DNA of 64,000 nucleotides from Candidatus Didemnitutus sp. GTDB taxonomy: Bacteria > Verrucomicrobiota > Verrucomicrobiia > Opitutales > Opitutaceae. Below the pieces are notes generated by a model. That model worked only from the letters and a program-made list of their open reading frames with translations, made no database searches and was not told the DNA's origin. Each line of letters opens with the position of its first letter. Position 1 is the first letter of the stretch. The position numbers and the translations under genes are program-made. This document shows, one piece after another, positions 18,975 through 28,700 of this stretch. Where the stretch lies: contig JAHCAY010000001.1 in NCBI GenBank assembly GCA_019634575.1, positions 1,612,001 to 1,676,000 on the forward strand. The letters run 5' to 3'.

Positions 18975-21212
18975 ATGGCCGAAACCGCTTTCAGTCACTC
19001 GCAGATCGAGGCGCCCGCTCCCGGCGCGACGCTCGCGCCCGGCTGGCAGATCCTCCGCGGCTGGGTCTGGCCGAAAGCCGGACGCCACTTCGTCGACGTC
19101 CGCGCGCGCATCGCTGGCCGCGCCTTTCCCGCCGTGCACGGCCGCCCGCGCGCCGACCTCGCGGCTCATTTCAAAACCGGCCAACGCTACGCGCTCGCGG
19201 AGTTTTGGGTGACCGTCGAACTGCGTCCCGGCCCCATCGAGATCGTCCTCGAAGCGCTCGAGATCGAGGGACACTGGACCGCATTCCAAACCGTCAGCTA
19301 CCAAGTCGCCGGCGAGCGTATCGATCAAACCACGCCCGCCAGCCCGCGTCCGCTCAAGTGGCACGATTTCACCCGCGGCCTCGATTTCATCCTCCGCACC
19401 CGCCGCACGCAACCCGACGCCACGTGGGTCCAACTCGCCGCGCGCCTCGCCGCCGATTTGCCCGTCGTGCAGGATCAACTCTTCCCGCCCGAACCCTTCG
19501 TCGGCCACGCGGATGAACCGGCCGCGGTGAACCGCTGCCGCTTCGGCCTGCTGCCGGTTGTCGGCTACCTCTTCCACCGCTCGGAAAAGATCGCGCGCCT
19601 CTGGTGCACGGCGGACCTCCAGGCGCTGCAACCGCTCAAACTCGGTCGCGCCACCGCGAATCTCGTTCCGCATTTTCCGGATTACCCGATCGCCGCCGCG
19701 TGCGGCTACGAAGGCTACGTCGACGTGCCCGCGCAGCTGTCGAATCCCGTCGTGCTGCGCCTCTACGCCGAGATGCCCGACGGCTCGCTGCACCTCGTGC
19801 AGGTGCGCACCACGCGCCGCCACGACGCCGAGCTCGAAAAATATCCCTACGCCGCCGCGAGCGCCGCCGCCTTCAACGAAGCGCTGCTCGCGTGGCGCAG
19901 CGCGCTGCGCGTCCGCGGACACGCCGTCGAATTCACGCCGCAACTCGACGCCGACCTTGCCCGCCTCCGCGCAAGCTATCTCGCCGAGACCGCCGCCGCC
20001 GAAGCCGTCGCGCATCCGCCGCCGAGCGTCCCGCACGCGCTGCGTTGCGTGTTGCTCGCCACGCACAACCTGAATCTCGAAGGCGCGCCGCTCTTCCTGC
20101 TTGATCTCGCCCGCTACCTCGCGAGTGAAGGCCTGCAACTCTCCGTCGTCAGCGCCGCCGAAGGCCCGCTCCGCGCGCGCTTCGCCGCCCTCGGCGCCGC
20201 CGTGCAGGTGATCGACGCCGCGCCGCTTTTCTCCGCCGCTGATGAAGTCGCCGCGCAAAGCGCCCTCGCCGCACTCGCGACGCAGTGCGACTTCGCCGCG
20301 CCGGATATCGTCATCGGCAACACCTTCACGACTTTCTGGGCCGTGCACGCCGCCAAGGCCGCCGGTCGCCCCGTGCTCTACTACGTGCACGAGAGCACCA
20401 GTCCCGCCGCGTTCTACGGCGGCGGTCTGTCACCCGCGGTGCTCACGCTCGTCGAGTCCGCCCTCACCGCCGCCGACGTCGTCAGCTTCACTAGCGACGC
20501 CACGCGCCGCTACCACGCGTGGCCCGGCCATCCCGTCCGCGCGTCGCTGACCTCCGGCTGGGTCGACATCGCCGCGATCGATGCATGGCGCGCCGCGCAG
20601 GATCGCGCCGCGCTTCGCACGCAACTCGGCGCCAGTCCCGGCGAATTACTGGTGACGAACGTCGGCACCGTCTGCGACCGCAAAGGCCAGCTCGCCTTCG
20701 CCCGCTCCGTCGCGCTCTTCAACCAGCGCCACCCCGCGCTCGCGGCGCGCACGCGTTTCGTCCTGCTCGGCGGACGCGACGCACCCTACGACCATTTTCT
20801 CCGCGACATCCTCGCCGGGCTCGCGCTGCCCAATCTCGTCGTCCACCCGGAGACCCCGGACTTCCTCGGATACTATTTCGCCGCCGATCTCACCGTCTGC
20901 TCCAGCCACGAGGAATCCTCACCGCGCGTCGTGTTCGAGGCGATGGCGTGCGGCACCCCTCTGCTCGCCTCCGATATTCCGGGCATCAGTGAAATCGCCC
21001 GCCACAGCGTCGAAGCGACGCTCGTGCCACCCGGCCACACACCCGCGTGGGCCGACGCGCTCGCCGCCCTGCTGAGTTCCCCCGAGACGATGCAGCGTCA
21101 GGCCCGCGCCGCGCGCACCCGCGTCGAAGCCGAGTTCGCCGCCACCCGCGTCCTGCCGCGCCACCTCGCGCTCGCCAGAGCGGTTGCATCCGGACAACCT
21201 GCCGCGTCATGA
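18975..21212 (+). CDS. GT4 glycosyltransferase with N-terminal beta modules (745 aa)
   Basis: Two N-terminal modules (about 5-115 and 175-285) include GWQILRGWVWP and FVGHADEP. The GT4 domain starts near 358 with LATHNLNLEGAPLF and runs to the end. It has VIGNTFTTFWAVHAA, YYVHEST, TNVGTVCDRKGQ and EESSPRVVFEAMACGTP, so the E-x7-E motif is intact. It is a single-domain version of the third head of the 15005 enzyme and aligns with the next two genes along its whole length, suggesting serial duplication followed by divergence to different donors or acceptors. ATG 18975 lies 7 bases after the previous stop; its own TGA overlaps the next ATG. It is predicted to be a cytoplasmic transferase of an NDP-sugar to a growing glycan. 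Confidence 0.9.
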   Translation: MAETAFSHSQIEAPAPGATLAPGWQILRGWVWPKAGRHFVDVRARIAGRAFPAVHGRPRADLAAHFKTGQRYALAEFWVTVELRPGPIEIVLEALEIEGHWTAFQTVSYQVAGERIDQTTPASPRPLKWHDFTRGLDFILRTRRTQPDATWVQLAARLAADLPVVQDQLFPPEPFVGHADEPAAVNRCRFGLLPVVGYLFHRSEKIARLWCTADLQALQPLKLGRATANLVPHFPDYPIAAACGYEGYVDVPAQLSNPVVLRLYAEMPDGSLHLVQVRTTRRHDAELEKYPYAAASAAAFNEALLAWRSALRVRGHAVEFTPQLDADLARLRASYLAETAAAEAVAHPPPSVPHALRCVLLATHNLNLEGAPLFLLDLARYLASEGLQLSVVSAAEGPLRARFAALGAAVQVIDAAPLFSAADEVAAQSALAALATQCDFAAPDIVIGNTFTTFWAVHAAKAAGRPVLYYVHESTSPAAFYGGGLSPAVLTLVESALTAADVVSFTSDATRRYHAWPGHPVRASLTSGWVDIAAIDAWRAAQDRAALRTQLGASPGELLVTNVGTVCDRKGQLAFARSVALFNQRHPALAARTRFVLLGGRDAPYDHFLRDILAGLALPNLVVHPETPDFLGYYFAADLTVCSSHEESSPRVVFEAMACGTPLLASDIPGISEIARHSVEATLVPPGHTPAWADALAALLSSPETMQRQARAARTRVEAEFAATRVLPRHLALARAVASGQPAAS

Positions 21213-23428
21213 ACGAAGCCGCCGGCTGGCAGTTCGACATCGAGGTGCACCCGCCTGCTTGGCACTTCCCGGCCGGTCCGTCGTGGCTGGCCGGCTGGAT
21301 CGCGGTAACCAACGATCACTACCCGACGGACCTTCGGGTCTGGATCGACCATCGTCCCTTTCTCGGCCTGCCGGGTTTGCCAAAGCCGGGCATGGACGAG
21401 CGTTTCCTCGGCCGCGCCGGCCCGCCCTTCACCGGCTTCGTCGCGCAGGTCACTCCGCATCGCGGCGCGACGCAGCTGCGGATCGAACTCCGCAATCCAG
21501 CCGGCGCGTGGCGCGAAATTTTCCGCACCGCCATCACGGTTGCGGCGGAAACGCCCGCCGCTCCGGCTCTGCCGCCGCTTGCCGATCGCCTTTCCGAACT
21601 GCTGCTCGCCCTCATTCGCCAGCACACTCGTTTCCCGCGCCAAGCGTGGTCCGCGCTCGCCGACGAGATTGCCGCCAACGCGCTCGCCACACCGCTCGAC
21701 ACATTGCCCAATCCGCCCTTTCACGGCGCACTGGAAGAGCCGCGCGCCATCGGGCGCATCACCGATCACCGACTCGTCGTCACTGGCTGGCTCGCCCACC
21801 GCTCCGAGAAAATCCGGCGCCTCACGGCGATCGTGGATGGCCGCAACGCCTCGCCCCTGATCCACGGTCTCGCCCGCGACGATGTCGGCTCGGTCTTCGC
21901 CAACCTGACCGAGGGCGAACGTGTGCAGTTCGTCGGCCAGGTCGACGTCGTCCCCGAGCCCGGGGTTGCCGCGCTACTGAAAATCTTCGCCGAACTCGAG
22001 AGCGGCGAGAAGCACCTCGTGTTCGCGCAGCGGTTCCTCCCGCATGTGGCGACCGGTCCCGAGTTTCCCCTGCCGCCGCTTTCGCTCGGCGTTTTCATCC
22101 GCGCCGGGTGGTCGCTGCGCTCGGCCGCGGCCCGGCTCCAGGCCGACCCCGGCTCTCCCGTCCGGGAATTCTCCGCCGTGCGCCGCGCTTGGGAACGCTT
22201 CCGCGAACAAGCGCCGGTGCCGCGCCGCTCTTATCCTAGCATCACCCCGCAGATCCCGGCGCGGCGCGCCACGCCGCTGCGCCTCCTCGCGGTGACGCAC
22301 AATCTGAACTTCGAGGGCGCGCCGCGCCTGCTCTTCGAACTGCTGACCTATCATCGCCGCGAGACCGACGTGGTCGTCCACGTGCTCTCGCCGAGCGAAG
22401 GACCGATGCGCGCGCTGTTCGCAGCCGCCGGCATGACGGTGCAGGTGGTCGATCTCGAACCGGCACTCCGCGCGACCCAGCCCGAGGAATTCGATGCCGC
22501 TCTCCGCGCGGTCGTGTCGCTCGATTGGAGCGCGATCGATCTCGTGGTAGCGAACACCGTGGTGGCATTCTGGGGCGTGCATCTGGCGGCGGCCGCGGGC
22601 AAACCGAGCCTGCTTTACGTGCATGAGAGCGCGCCACTCCGGCGCTTTTTCAGCTCCCGCCCGCTGCGCCTCGCCGCGGAGCGCGCGTTCCAACTCGCCA
22701 CGCACGTGACGTTCACCGCCGACGCCTCGCGCCACATCTTCGCGCAGCTCGACCCGCAAAACCGCTTCCGCGTGCTGCCGACGTGGTTGAACTTGGAGGC
22801 GATCGACGCATTTGCCGCGCAGCACACCCCGGCGCTTCTCCGTGCCAAGCACGGCGTCGATCCTCGCGCCCTGGTCGTGCTCAACCTCGGCACCGTTTGC
22901 GCCCGCAAGGGCCAGCACGTTTTCGTGCGCGGCGCCGAACTGCTCGGCGAGGAATGGCGGCGGCAGCAATCGGATCGACCGCTCGAGTTCGTCATGGTCG
23001 GCGCACGCGGCGACGCCTACCAGCAGGCGCTGCAACAGCAGGTGGCGGACGCCGGACTCGACTGCGTCCGCTTTGTGCCGGAAACCCGCGAGAACTTCGA
23101 CTGGCTCCGCCTCGCCGACGTGCTCGTGTGCACCAGTTTCGAGGAATCTTCACCGCGCGTGCTGCTCGAAGCGGCGGCTTTTCGCACGCCGATTGTCACT
23201 ACCGATGTGAACGGCATACCCGAACTCGTCACCGCCGAAGAAGCCTGGCTCACGCCGCCGGGCGATGCGCGGCAACTCGCCGCCGCCCTGCGCGCCGCAC
23301 TGACGGACCTCCTCGCCGGCGACCGTTCGCACGTCGAACGCGCGCGCCGCGTGGTCGAATCGCGCTTCGACGAGCGCGTGGCGCTGCCGCAACACCTCGC
23401 CCTCGCCCTCGAAACCGCCGGCCCCTGA
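21209..23428 (+). CDS. GT4 glycosyltransferase with N-terminal beta modules (739 aa)
   Basis: ATG 21209 overlaps the upstream TGA (ATGA). The frame is open further upstream, but only inside the previous gene. Module 1 (about 5-115) has HFPAGPSWLAGWI and GLPGLPKPGMDERFLG. Module 2 (about 175-290) begins LPNPPFHGALEEPR and contains VTGWLAHRSEKIRRL. The GT4 domain from about 357 has VTHNLNFEGAPRL, VANTVVAFWGVHLA, YVHESAPLRRFF, LGTVCARKGQHVF and EESSPRVLLEAA. It is closest by eye to the following gene at 23438, which has the same module motifs (GLPKPALDPQLLGRAGPP). Cytoplasmic; the sugar is unknown. Confidence 0.9.
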   Translation: MNEAAGWQFDIEVHPPAWHFPAGPSWLAGWIAVTNDHYPTDLRVWIDHRPFLGLPGLPKPGMDERFLGRAGPPFTGFVAQVTPHRGATQLRIELRNPAGAWREIFRTAITVAAETPAAPALPPLADRLSELLLALIRQHTRFPRQAWSALADEIAANALATPLDTLPNPPFHGALEEPRAIGRITDHRLVVTGWLAHRSEKIRRLTAIVDGRNASPLIHGLARDDVGSVFANLTEGERVQFVGQVDVVPEPGVAALLKIFAELESGEKHLVFAQRFLPHVATGPEFPLPPLSLGVFIRAGWSLRSAAARLQADPGSPVREFSAVRRAWERFREQAPVPRRSYPSITPQIPARRATPLRLLAVTHNLNFEGAPRLLFELLTYHRRETDVVVHVLSPSEGPMRALFAAAGMTVQVVDLEPALRATQPEEFDAALRAVVSLDWSAIDLVVANTVVAFWGVHLAAAAGKPSLLYVHESAPLRRFFSSRPLRLAAERAFQLATHVTFTADASRHIFAQLDPQNRFRVLPTWLNLEAIDAFAAQHTPALLRAKHGVDPRALVVLNLGTVCARKGQHVFVRGAELLGEEWRRQQSDRPLEFVMVGARGDAYQQALQQQVADAGLDCVRFVPETRENFDWLRLADVLVCTSFEESSPRVLLEAAAFRTPIVTTDVNGIPELVTAEEAWLTPPGDARQLAAALRAALTDLLAGDRSHVERARRVVESRFDERVALPQHLALALETAGP

Positions 23429-23437
23429 CACCGCCCC

Positions 23438-25672
23438 ATGTCCTCCGCGCCCGGCCTTCAATTCGCGATCGAGATCCAGCCACCGGAGTGGACATTTCCG
23501 GCCGGCCAGACGTGGATCGGCGGCTGGCTGTTCGCGGGGCGCGATCGCTCGGTCACCGACCTCCGCGCCTGGATCGACGGCCGCGCCTTCCTCGCCATCC
23601 ACGGCCTGCCAAAACCCGCGCTCGATCCGCAACTGCTCGGCCGCGCCGGGCCACCCTACTCGGGCTTTGTGCTGTTGCTCGAACCGCACCGCGGCGCCTC
23701 GCTGCTCCGCCTCGAATTCCGCGATACCTCCGGCGGCTGGACCGAATTTTTCCGCACCTCCATCCGCGTGGCCGACGACGCGCCCGGCTGTCCCCCGCCA
23801 CGGCCGCTCGCCGCGACGCTGGCCGACGCCGTGCCCGCGCTGCTCAAGCTCCACGCGCGTCAACCCCTGCAGCCGCTCGCCGGACTCGCCGACGAAATCG
23901 TCGCCGCCACGCTCGCCACCCCGCTGAATTCCCTGCCTGTGCCGCCGTTCCAAGGTGCGCTCGAGGAACCGCGCGAAACCGGCTGGCTGCGCTACGGCCG
24001 CCTCTCCGTCAACGGCTGGCTCGCCCACCGCACCGCGCGCATCGTGCGCATCTCCGCGCTGGCCGACGCCGTCCAGGAATCGACGCTGCGCGCCGGCCTG
24101 CCGCGTCCCGACATCGCGGCGATTTTTCCGGACCTGCCGCGCATCGGGCAATCCGAGTTCCGCGGCCACGTCGACCTGCCCGCCACGCTCAGCGCGCCGG
24201 CGTTGGTGAAAGTTTTCGCCGAGCTCGACAACGGCGAGAAGCACCTCGCGTTCGCGCAGCGCTTCACGCCGCGCGTGATCGCAGGCGCGGACAGCCCGCT
24301 GCCGTTCTTCTCCCGCCGCACCTTCGGGCGCGCCGTGTGGGCGTTGCTCGGCGCGGCACGCCGGCACGGCCTGCCGCGCGGCTCGGCCGGCGAACTACTC
24401 GCAGCGTTGCGCAGTGCGTGGGCGGCTTACCGCGCCGAGGCTCCATTGCCGGTCGGACATCGCCGCGTGCCCGGCGCGCCCGCACTGCGCGACACATCCG
24501 CGCGACCGCTGCGCGTGCTCGTCGCGACGCACAATCTGAACTTCGAGGGCGCCCCGTGGTTCATCTTCGAACTCGCGCGCTACCTCGCGGCGCAACCCGG
24601 CGCGCGCGTGCGCGTGGTGTCGCCGCAGGACGGGCCGATGCGCGAGGTGTTTGTGCGCGCGGGCATGCCGGTCGACGTCGTCGACGTTTCCGCGGCGCTC
24701 ACGGCCGAACCCCCCGCCGCGTTCCAGTCGGCGCTGTCGCGCGCCTTTCATCCCGATTGGAATGAATTCGATCTGCTCATCGGCAACACGATGGTGACGT
24801 TCTGGGCGGTGCTCGCCGCGCGCGCCGCCGGCAAACCCGCGCTGCTTTACGTCCACGAAAGCTCCCCGGTGCGCCGCTTCTTCCGGCCGCTGTTGCCCCC
24901 GCCGCTCTTTCCGCTCGTCGAAGACGCGTTTCGCGCCGCCACGAATGTCGTGTTTACCGCCGACTCGTCGCGGCTGGTGTTCGACTACCTCAACGTCCGC
25001 GACCACTTCCGCCTGCTGCCGAGCTGGGTCGACGCGGCGCGCGTCGACGCGTTCGCCCGCACGCACGCGGCCGCCGACCTGCGGCGCAAGCACGGGCTCG
25101 ATCCGCGTGCGGTGTTGCTCGTCAACATCGGCTCGGTCTGCGAGCGCAAGGGCCAGCACATCTTCGTGCGCACCGCCGAGCTGCTGCGCGACGAGTTGTG
25201 CCACACCTATCCCGACCGGCCGATCCAGTTCGTGATGGTCGGTGCGCGACCGGGCCCCTACCTCGACATCCTCCGCAGCGAGGTCGACCTGCACGGCCTC
25301 GACAATGTCGTGTTCGTGCCGGAGACGGGCGAGATCTTCGACTTCTACCAGCTGGCGGACATTTTCGTGTGCACGAGTTTCGAGGAATCGTTCCCGCGCG
25401 TGCTGCTCGAGTCGGCGGCGTTCGCACGCCCGATCGTCAGCACCAATGTCAACGGCATCGCGGAGATGTTCGGGCCCGACGAGGCGTGGCTCACGCCGCC
25501 GGGCGACCGCTACCAACTCGCCGAGGCGATCAAGCAGGCGCTCGCCGCGCACTTCGCCGGCGACCGCACCAAGGCCACCCGCGCCCGCGAGGCGGTGTTG
25601 CGCCGCTATCATCAGGACGCGTCGTTCCCCGGCCACCTCGCAGTCGCGCAAAGCGCCGTCGCCGGGAACTGA
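23438..25672 (+). CDS. GT4 glycosyltransferase with N-terminal beta modules (744 aa)
   Basis: Near full-length paralogue of 21209. Module 1 is at about 5-115 (FPAGQTWIGGWLFAG). Module 2 is at about 175-290 (LPVPPFQGALEEPRE, VNGWLAHRTARIVRI). The GT4 domain from about 358 has VATHNLNFEGAPWF, IGNTMVTFWAVLAARAAGKP, YVHESSPVRRFF, NIGSVCERKGQHIF, FVMVGARPGPYL and EESFPRVLLESAAFARP. It ends in a basic helix and PGHLAVAQS. ATG 23438 is 9 bases after the previous stop. A 78-base gap containing a GC-rich stretch separates it from the next gene, slightly longer than in the rest of the block. It acts in the cytoplasm on an NDP-sugar; specificity is unknown. Confidence 0.9.
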   Translation: MSSAPGLQFAIEIQPPEWTFPAGQTWIGGWLFAGRDRSVTDLRAWIDGRAFLAIHGLPKPALDPQLLGRAGPPYSGFVLLLEPHRGASLLRLEFRDTSGGWTEFFRTSIRVADDAPGCPPPRPLAATLADAVPALLKLHARQPLQPLAGLADEIVAATLATPLNSLPVPPFQGALEEPRETGWLRYGRLSVNGWLAHRTARIVRISALADAVQESTLRAGLPRPDIAAIFPDLPRIGQSEFRGHVDLPATLSAPALVKVFAELDNGEKHLAFAQRFTPRVIAGADSPLPFFSRRTFGRAVWALLGAARRHGLPRGSAGELLAALRSAWAAYRAEAPLPVGHRRVPGAPALRDTSARPLRVLVATHNLNFEGAPWFIFELARYLAAQPGARVRVVSPQDGPMREVFVRAGMPVDVVDVSAALTAEPPAAFQSALSRAFHPDWNEFDLLIGNTMVTFWAVLAARAAGKPALLYVHESSPVRRFFRPLLPPPLFPLVEDAFRAATNVVFTADSSRLVFDYLNVRDHFRLLPSWVDAARVDAFARTHAAADLRRKHGLDPRAVLLVNIGSVCERKGQHIFVRTAELLRDELCHTYPDRPIQFVMVGARPGPYLDILRSEVDLHGLDNVVFVPETGEIFDFYQLADIFVCTSFEESFPRVLLESAAFARPIVSTNVNGIAEMFGPDEAWLTPPGDRYQLAEAIKQALAAHFAGDRTKATRAREAVLRRYHQDASFPGHLAVAQSAVAGN

Positions 25673-25750
25673 GCCGATGGCCGCCCGCTTCCGCCCGCAG
25701 GCGGGACTTGCTCCCGCGCCCGCGCGCCGCCTACATGGGCGACTCTCCGC

Positions 25751-28700
25751 GTGAACGAGAACGACGCCTATATTTTCGATGTCGAGCAGCCCCGCGACTG
25801 GGTGTTTGCCGGCGAACCCGTGTGGGTGACCGGCTGGTTTCTCTCGAAGATCGGCGCCGGCTTCTCGGACATCCGCGCGATGATCGACGGCGTGCCGCAC
25901 ATGGGCATCCTCGGCCTGCCGCGACCGGAGATCGAAACGCGTTATCGTCCCGAATCTCGCCTGCCGCACGTCGGATTTCTGCTGCGCCTCCAGCCGCATC
26001 GCGGCGCGCGCGAAGTCCGGCTCGAACTGCTCGACGCCGACAACAATTGGTTCGAATTCTGGCGCAGCCCGATCCGCGTGAAGGACGGTCCGCGCTCCGT
26101 CGGCCGCTACCAACTCGGCGTGCTCCCCGATCACGTGCACGTGCTGCTGCAAGCGCTGCGCGCGAACCCTGCGGCCGATCTCGCCCCCCTCGCCGACTCG
26201 CTCGTCGCAGCCGGCGCAGCCGTCCCGCTCGACACGCTGCCCAATCCACCGTTCTTCGGCGCGCTCGAGAAACCGGAACTCGTCGGCGGCGTGCAATACG
26301 GCAAGGTCCGCGTCGAAGGCTGGATCATCCACCGCGAGCAGCGCATTCGCCGCCTCATCGGCAGCACGCATCCGGGCGTCGAAAATGAATTTTCCTACGG
26401 CAATCTCCTGCGCCCCGAAGCGGCCGAGCTGTTCCCCGGTCATCCGCACGCCGCGCGCTCGCAGTATTTCGGCCTGCTCGACATCGACGAAAACGTGCCC
26501 GGACCGGCGGCGATCAAACTGTTCGCCGAACTCGAGGACGGCACGCGGCACCTCGTCTTCGCGCGGCGTTTTTATCCACGCTCCTGCCACCTCTGGGAGC
26601 GGCCGCTGCCGGCGTTCGACCAGGGAACGCTGTGGAATTGCGTGCTCGCCCTGCGCGCCGCGGCGAAGCGCCGCCGGCTCGACCTCGGTTCGTGGTCGGA
26701 GCGCTGGGCCGCCGTGCGCGCCACGCACGCGCTCTATCGTCGCGAGGCGCCGGCCGCTCTGCCGGGCCAAGACACGCCCGACGCGTTCGCCGCCTGGCAA
26801 CGCAACAACCGCCTCAGCGGCCGGCTCGCGTCGATCCTGCGCCAATCCGCCGCGGCGCTCGGCACCGGGCCGCGCTTCCAGCTACTCGTCGACGCGCGCG
26901 ATTGCACCGCCGCGCAACTCTCGCAGCTCGCCGCGTCGCTCGCCGCGCAGATTTATCCGCGTTGGGAGGCTCAGTTCGTCGGCGCGCCGGCGCTGCCCGG
27001 CCTCGATACGCGCTGTCGCACGCACCTGACGGCGGACCCGGCCGAGACCATCGCTCGCCTCGACGCCTTGCTGCGCACCGGCGACGCGGAGCTCGTCACG
27101 CTGCTGCCGGGCGACGCGCGGCTCTCGCCCGACGCGCTGCTCGAAATCGCCGAGCGTTTCGCCGCGAACCCGCAGCTGGAGCTGGTCTACACCGACGAGG
27201 ACTCGATGGACGACGCCGGCGCGCGCCGCGATCCGTGCTTCAAGCCGGAGTGGAGTCCCGCGTTGGCGGTTTCCGGTCTTTTCCCCGGCCACTTGTCCGT
27301 CGCGCGCCGCGAGCGCCTGATCGCCGCCGGCGGTTTCCGCGCGGCCTTCGGCAACATTCCGTGGTTCGACGCGCTGCTCCGTCTCGGCGATCGCTGGACC
27401 GGCCGCGAAGTCGCGCATGTGCCGCTGATCGGTTTCCATCGACGCGCCGGTCGCGCGCCGCTGCCCGCCTCCGGTCTCGTCATCGAGGAAGCGCGCCTCG
27501 CCCTCGTCGAAACCATGGATCGCCGCCACTGGTCCGCCGCGCCCTTCGTGCCACCGGCCGCGCATTTCCGCCGCGAAAACGTTCATCAACTGCGCTGGAC
27601 CCGCGACGCGCTCGCGCAGCTGCCGGTCACCATCGTCATCCCGACGCGCGATCGCCTGCACCTCCTGCAGGAATGCATCGAGCTCCTCGAGGAGACCGTC
27701 GACTGGCGCTGGGTGAAACTCGTCATCGTCGACGACCACTCGCGCGACACCGACGCGCTGCGCTACCTCGAGCGCATCCAGACGCGTCCCGATTTGCGCT
27801 GCGTCGTCACCCGCACGCCCGACGCGAAGGCGCCGTTCAACTACTCGCGCCTCGTCAACGCCGCGCTGCCGCACGTCGACACGCCGCTCGTCCTCCATCT
27901 CAACAACGACGTGAACGCACTCGAGCCCGGCTGGCTCGAGGAAATGGCGGCGTGGTTCCGCCAGTCGGACGTCGGCGTCGTCGGCGCCAAACTCATTTTC
28001 CCGGACCGCACGCTCAACCACACCGGCATCGTCATCGGCCCGCACGGCGGACTCGCTGACACGCCGTGGGCGCGGTGCGCCGAAAACGACGTGCCGACGC
28101 TCTGGCACGCGGTCGCCCGCGAAGTCTCCGCCGTGACCGGCGCGTGCCTGCTCACCCGCACGGAACTTTATCGTCAGCTCGGCGGCTTCGAGGAGCGCGA
28201 CTTCGGCGTCGCCTACAACGACGTCGACTACTGCCTGCGCGCCCGCGCCGCCGGCTTCCGCGTGATCTACACGCCGCAGGCGAAGCTCATGCATTGGGGC
28301 AGCGCAACCCGCGGCGTGACGTTCGACGAGGCAGAGCACATGGCGTGGCTCGACCGCTACGCCGGCTACCGCGATCCGTATTTCAGCCGCCACTGGGAAT
28401 TGAACGGCGCCGCCGTCGCCGGCGCGCGCACCGCCGGCGGCCGGCCGGAACGCGCACGGCCGCTCGAAGTGCTGCTGCTCACGCACAATCTCAACCTCGA
28501 GGGCGCGCCGCTCTTCCTGCTCGAATACGCGACGCACCTCGTGCGCGCACAGGGCTGGCGCGTCACCGTGCTCGCCGGACAGGACGGCCCGCTGCGCGCG
28601 AATTACGCGCAGCTCGGCGCCGCCGTGATCGTCGTCGACGAAGCCGCACTGTTGCAGAGTCCGAACGAGGACACATTCCACCAACGCCTCGGCGAAATCT

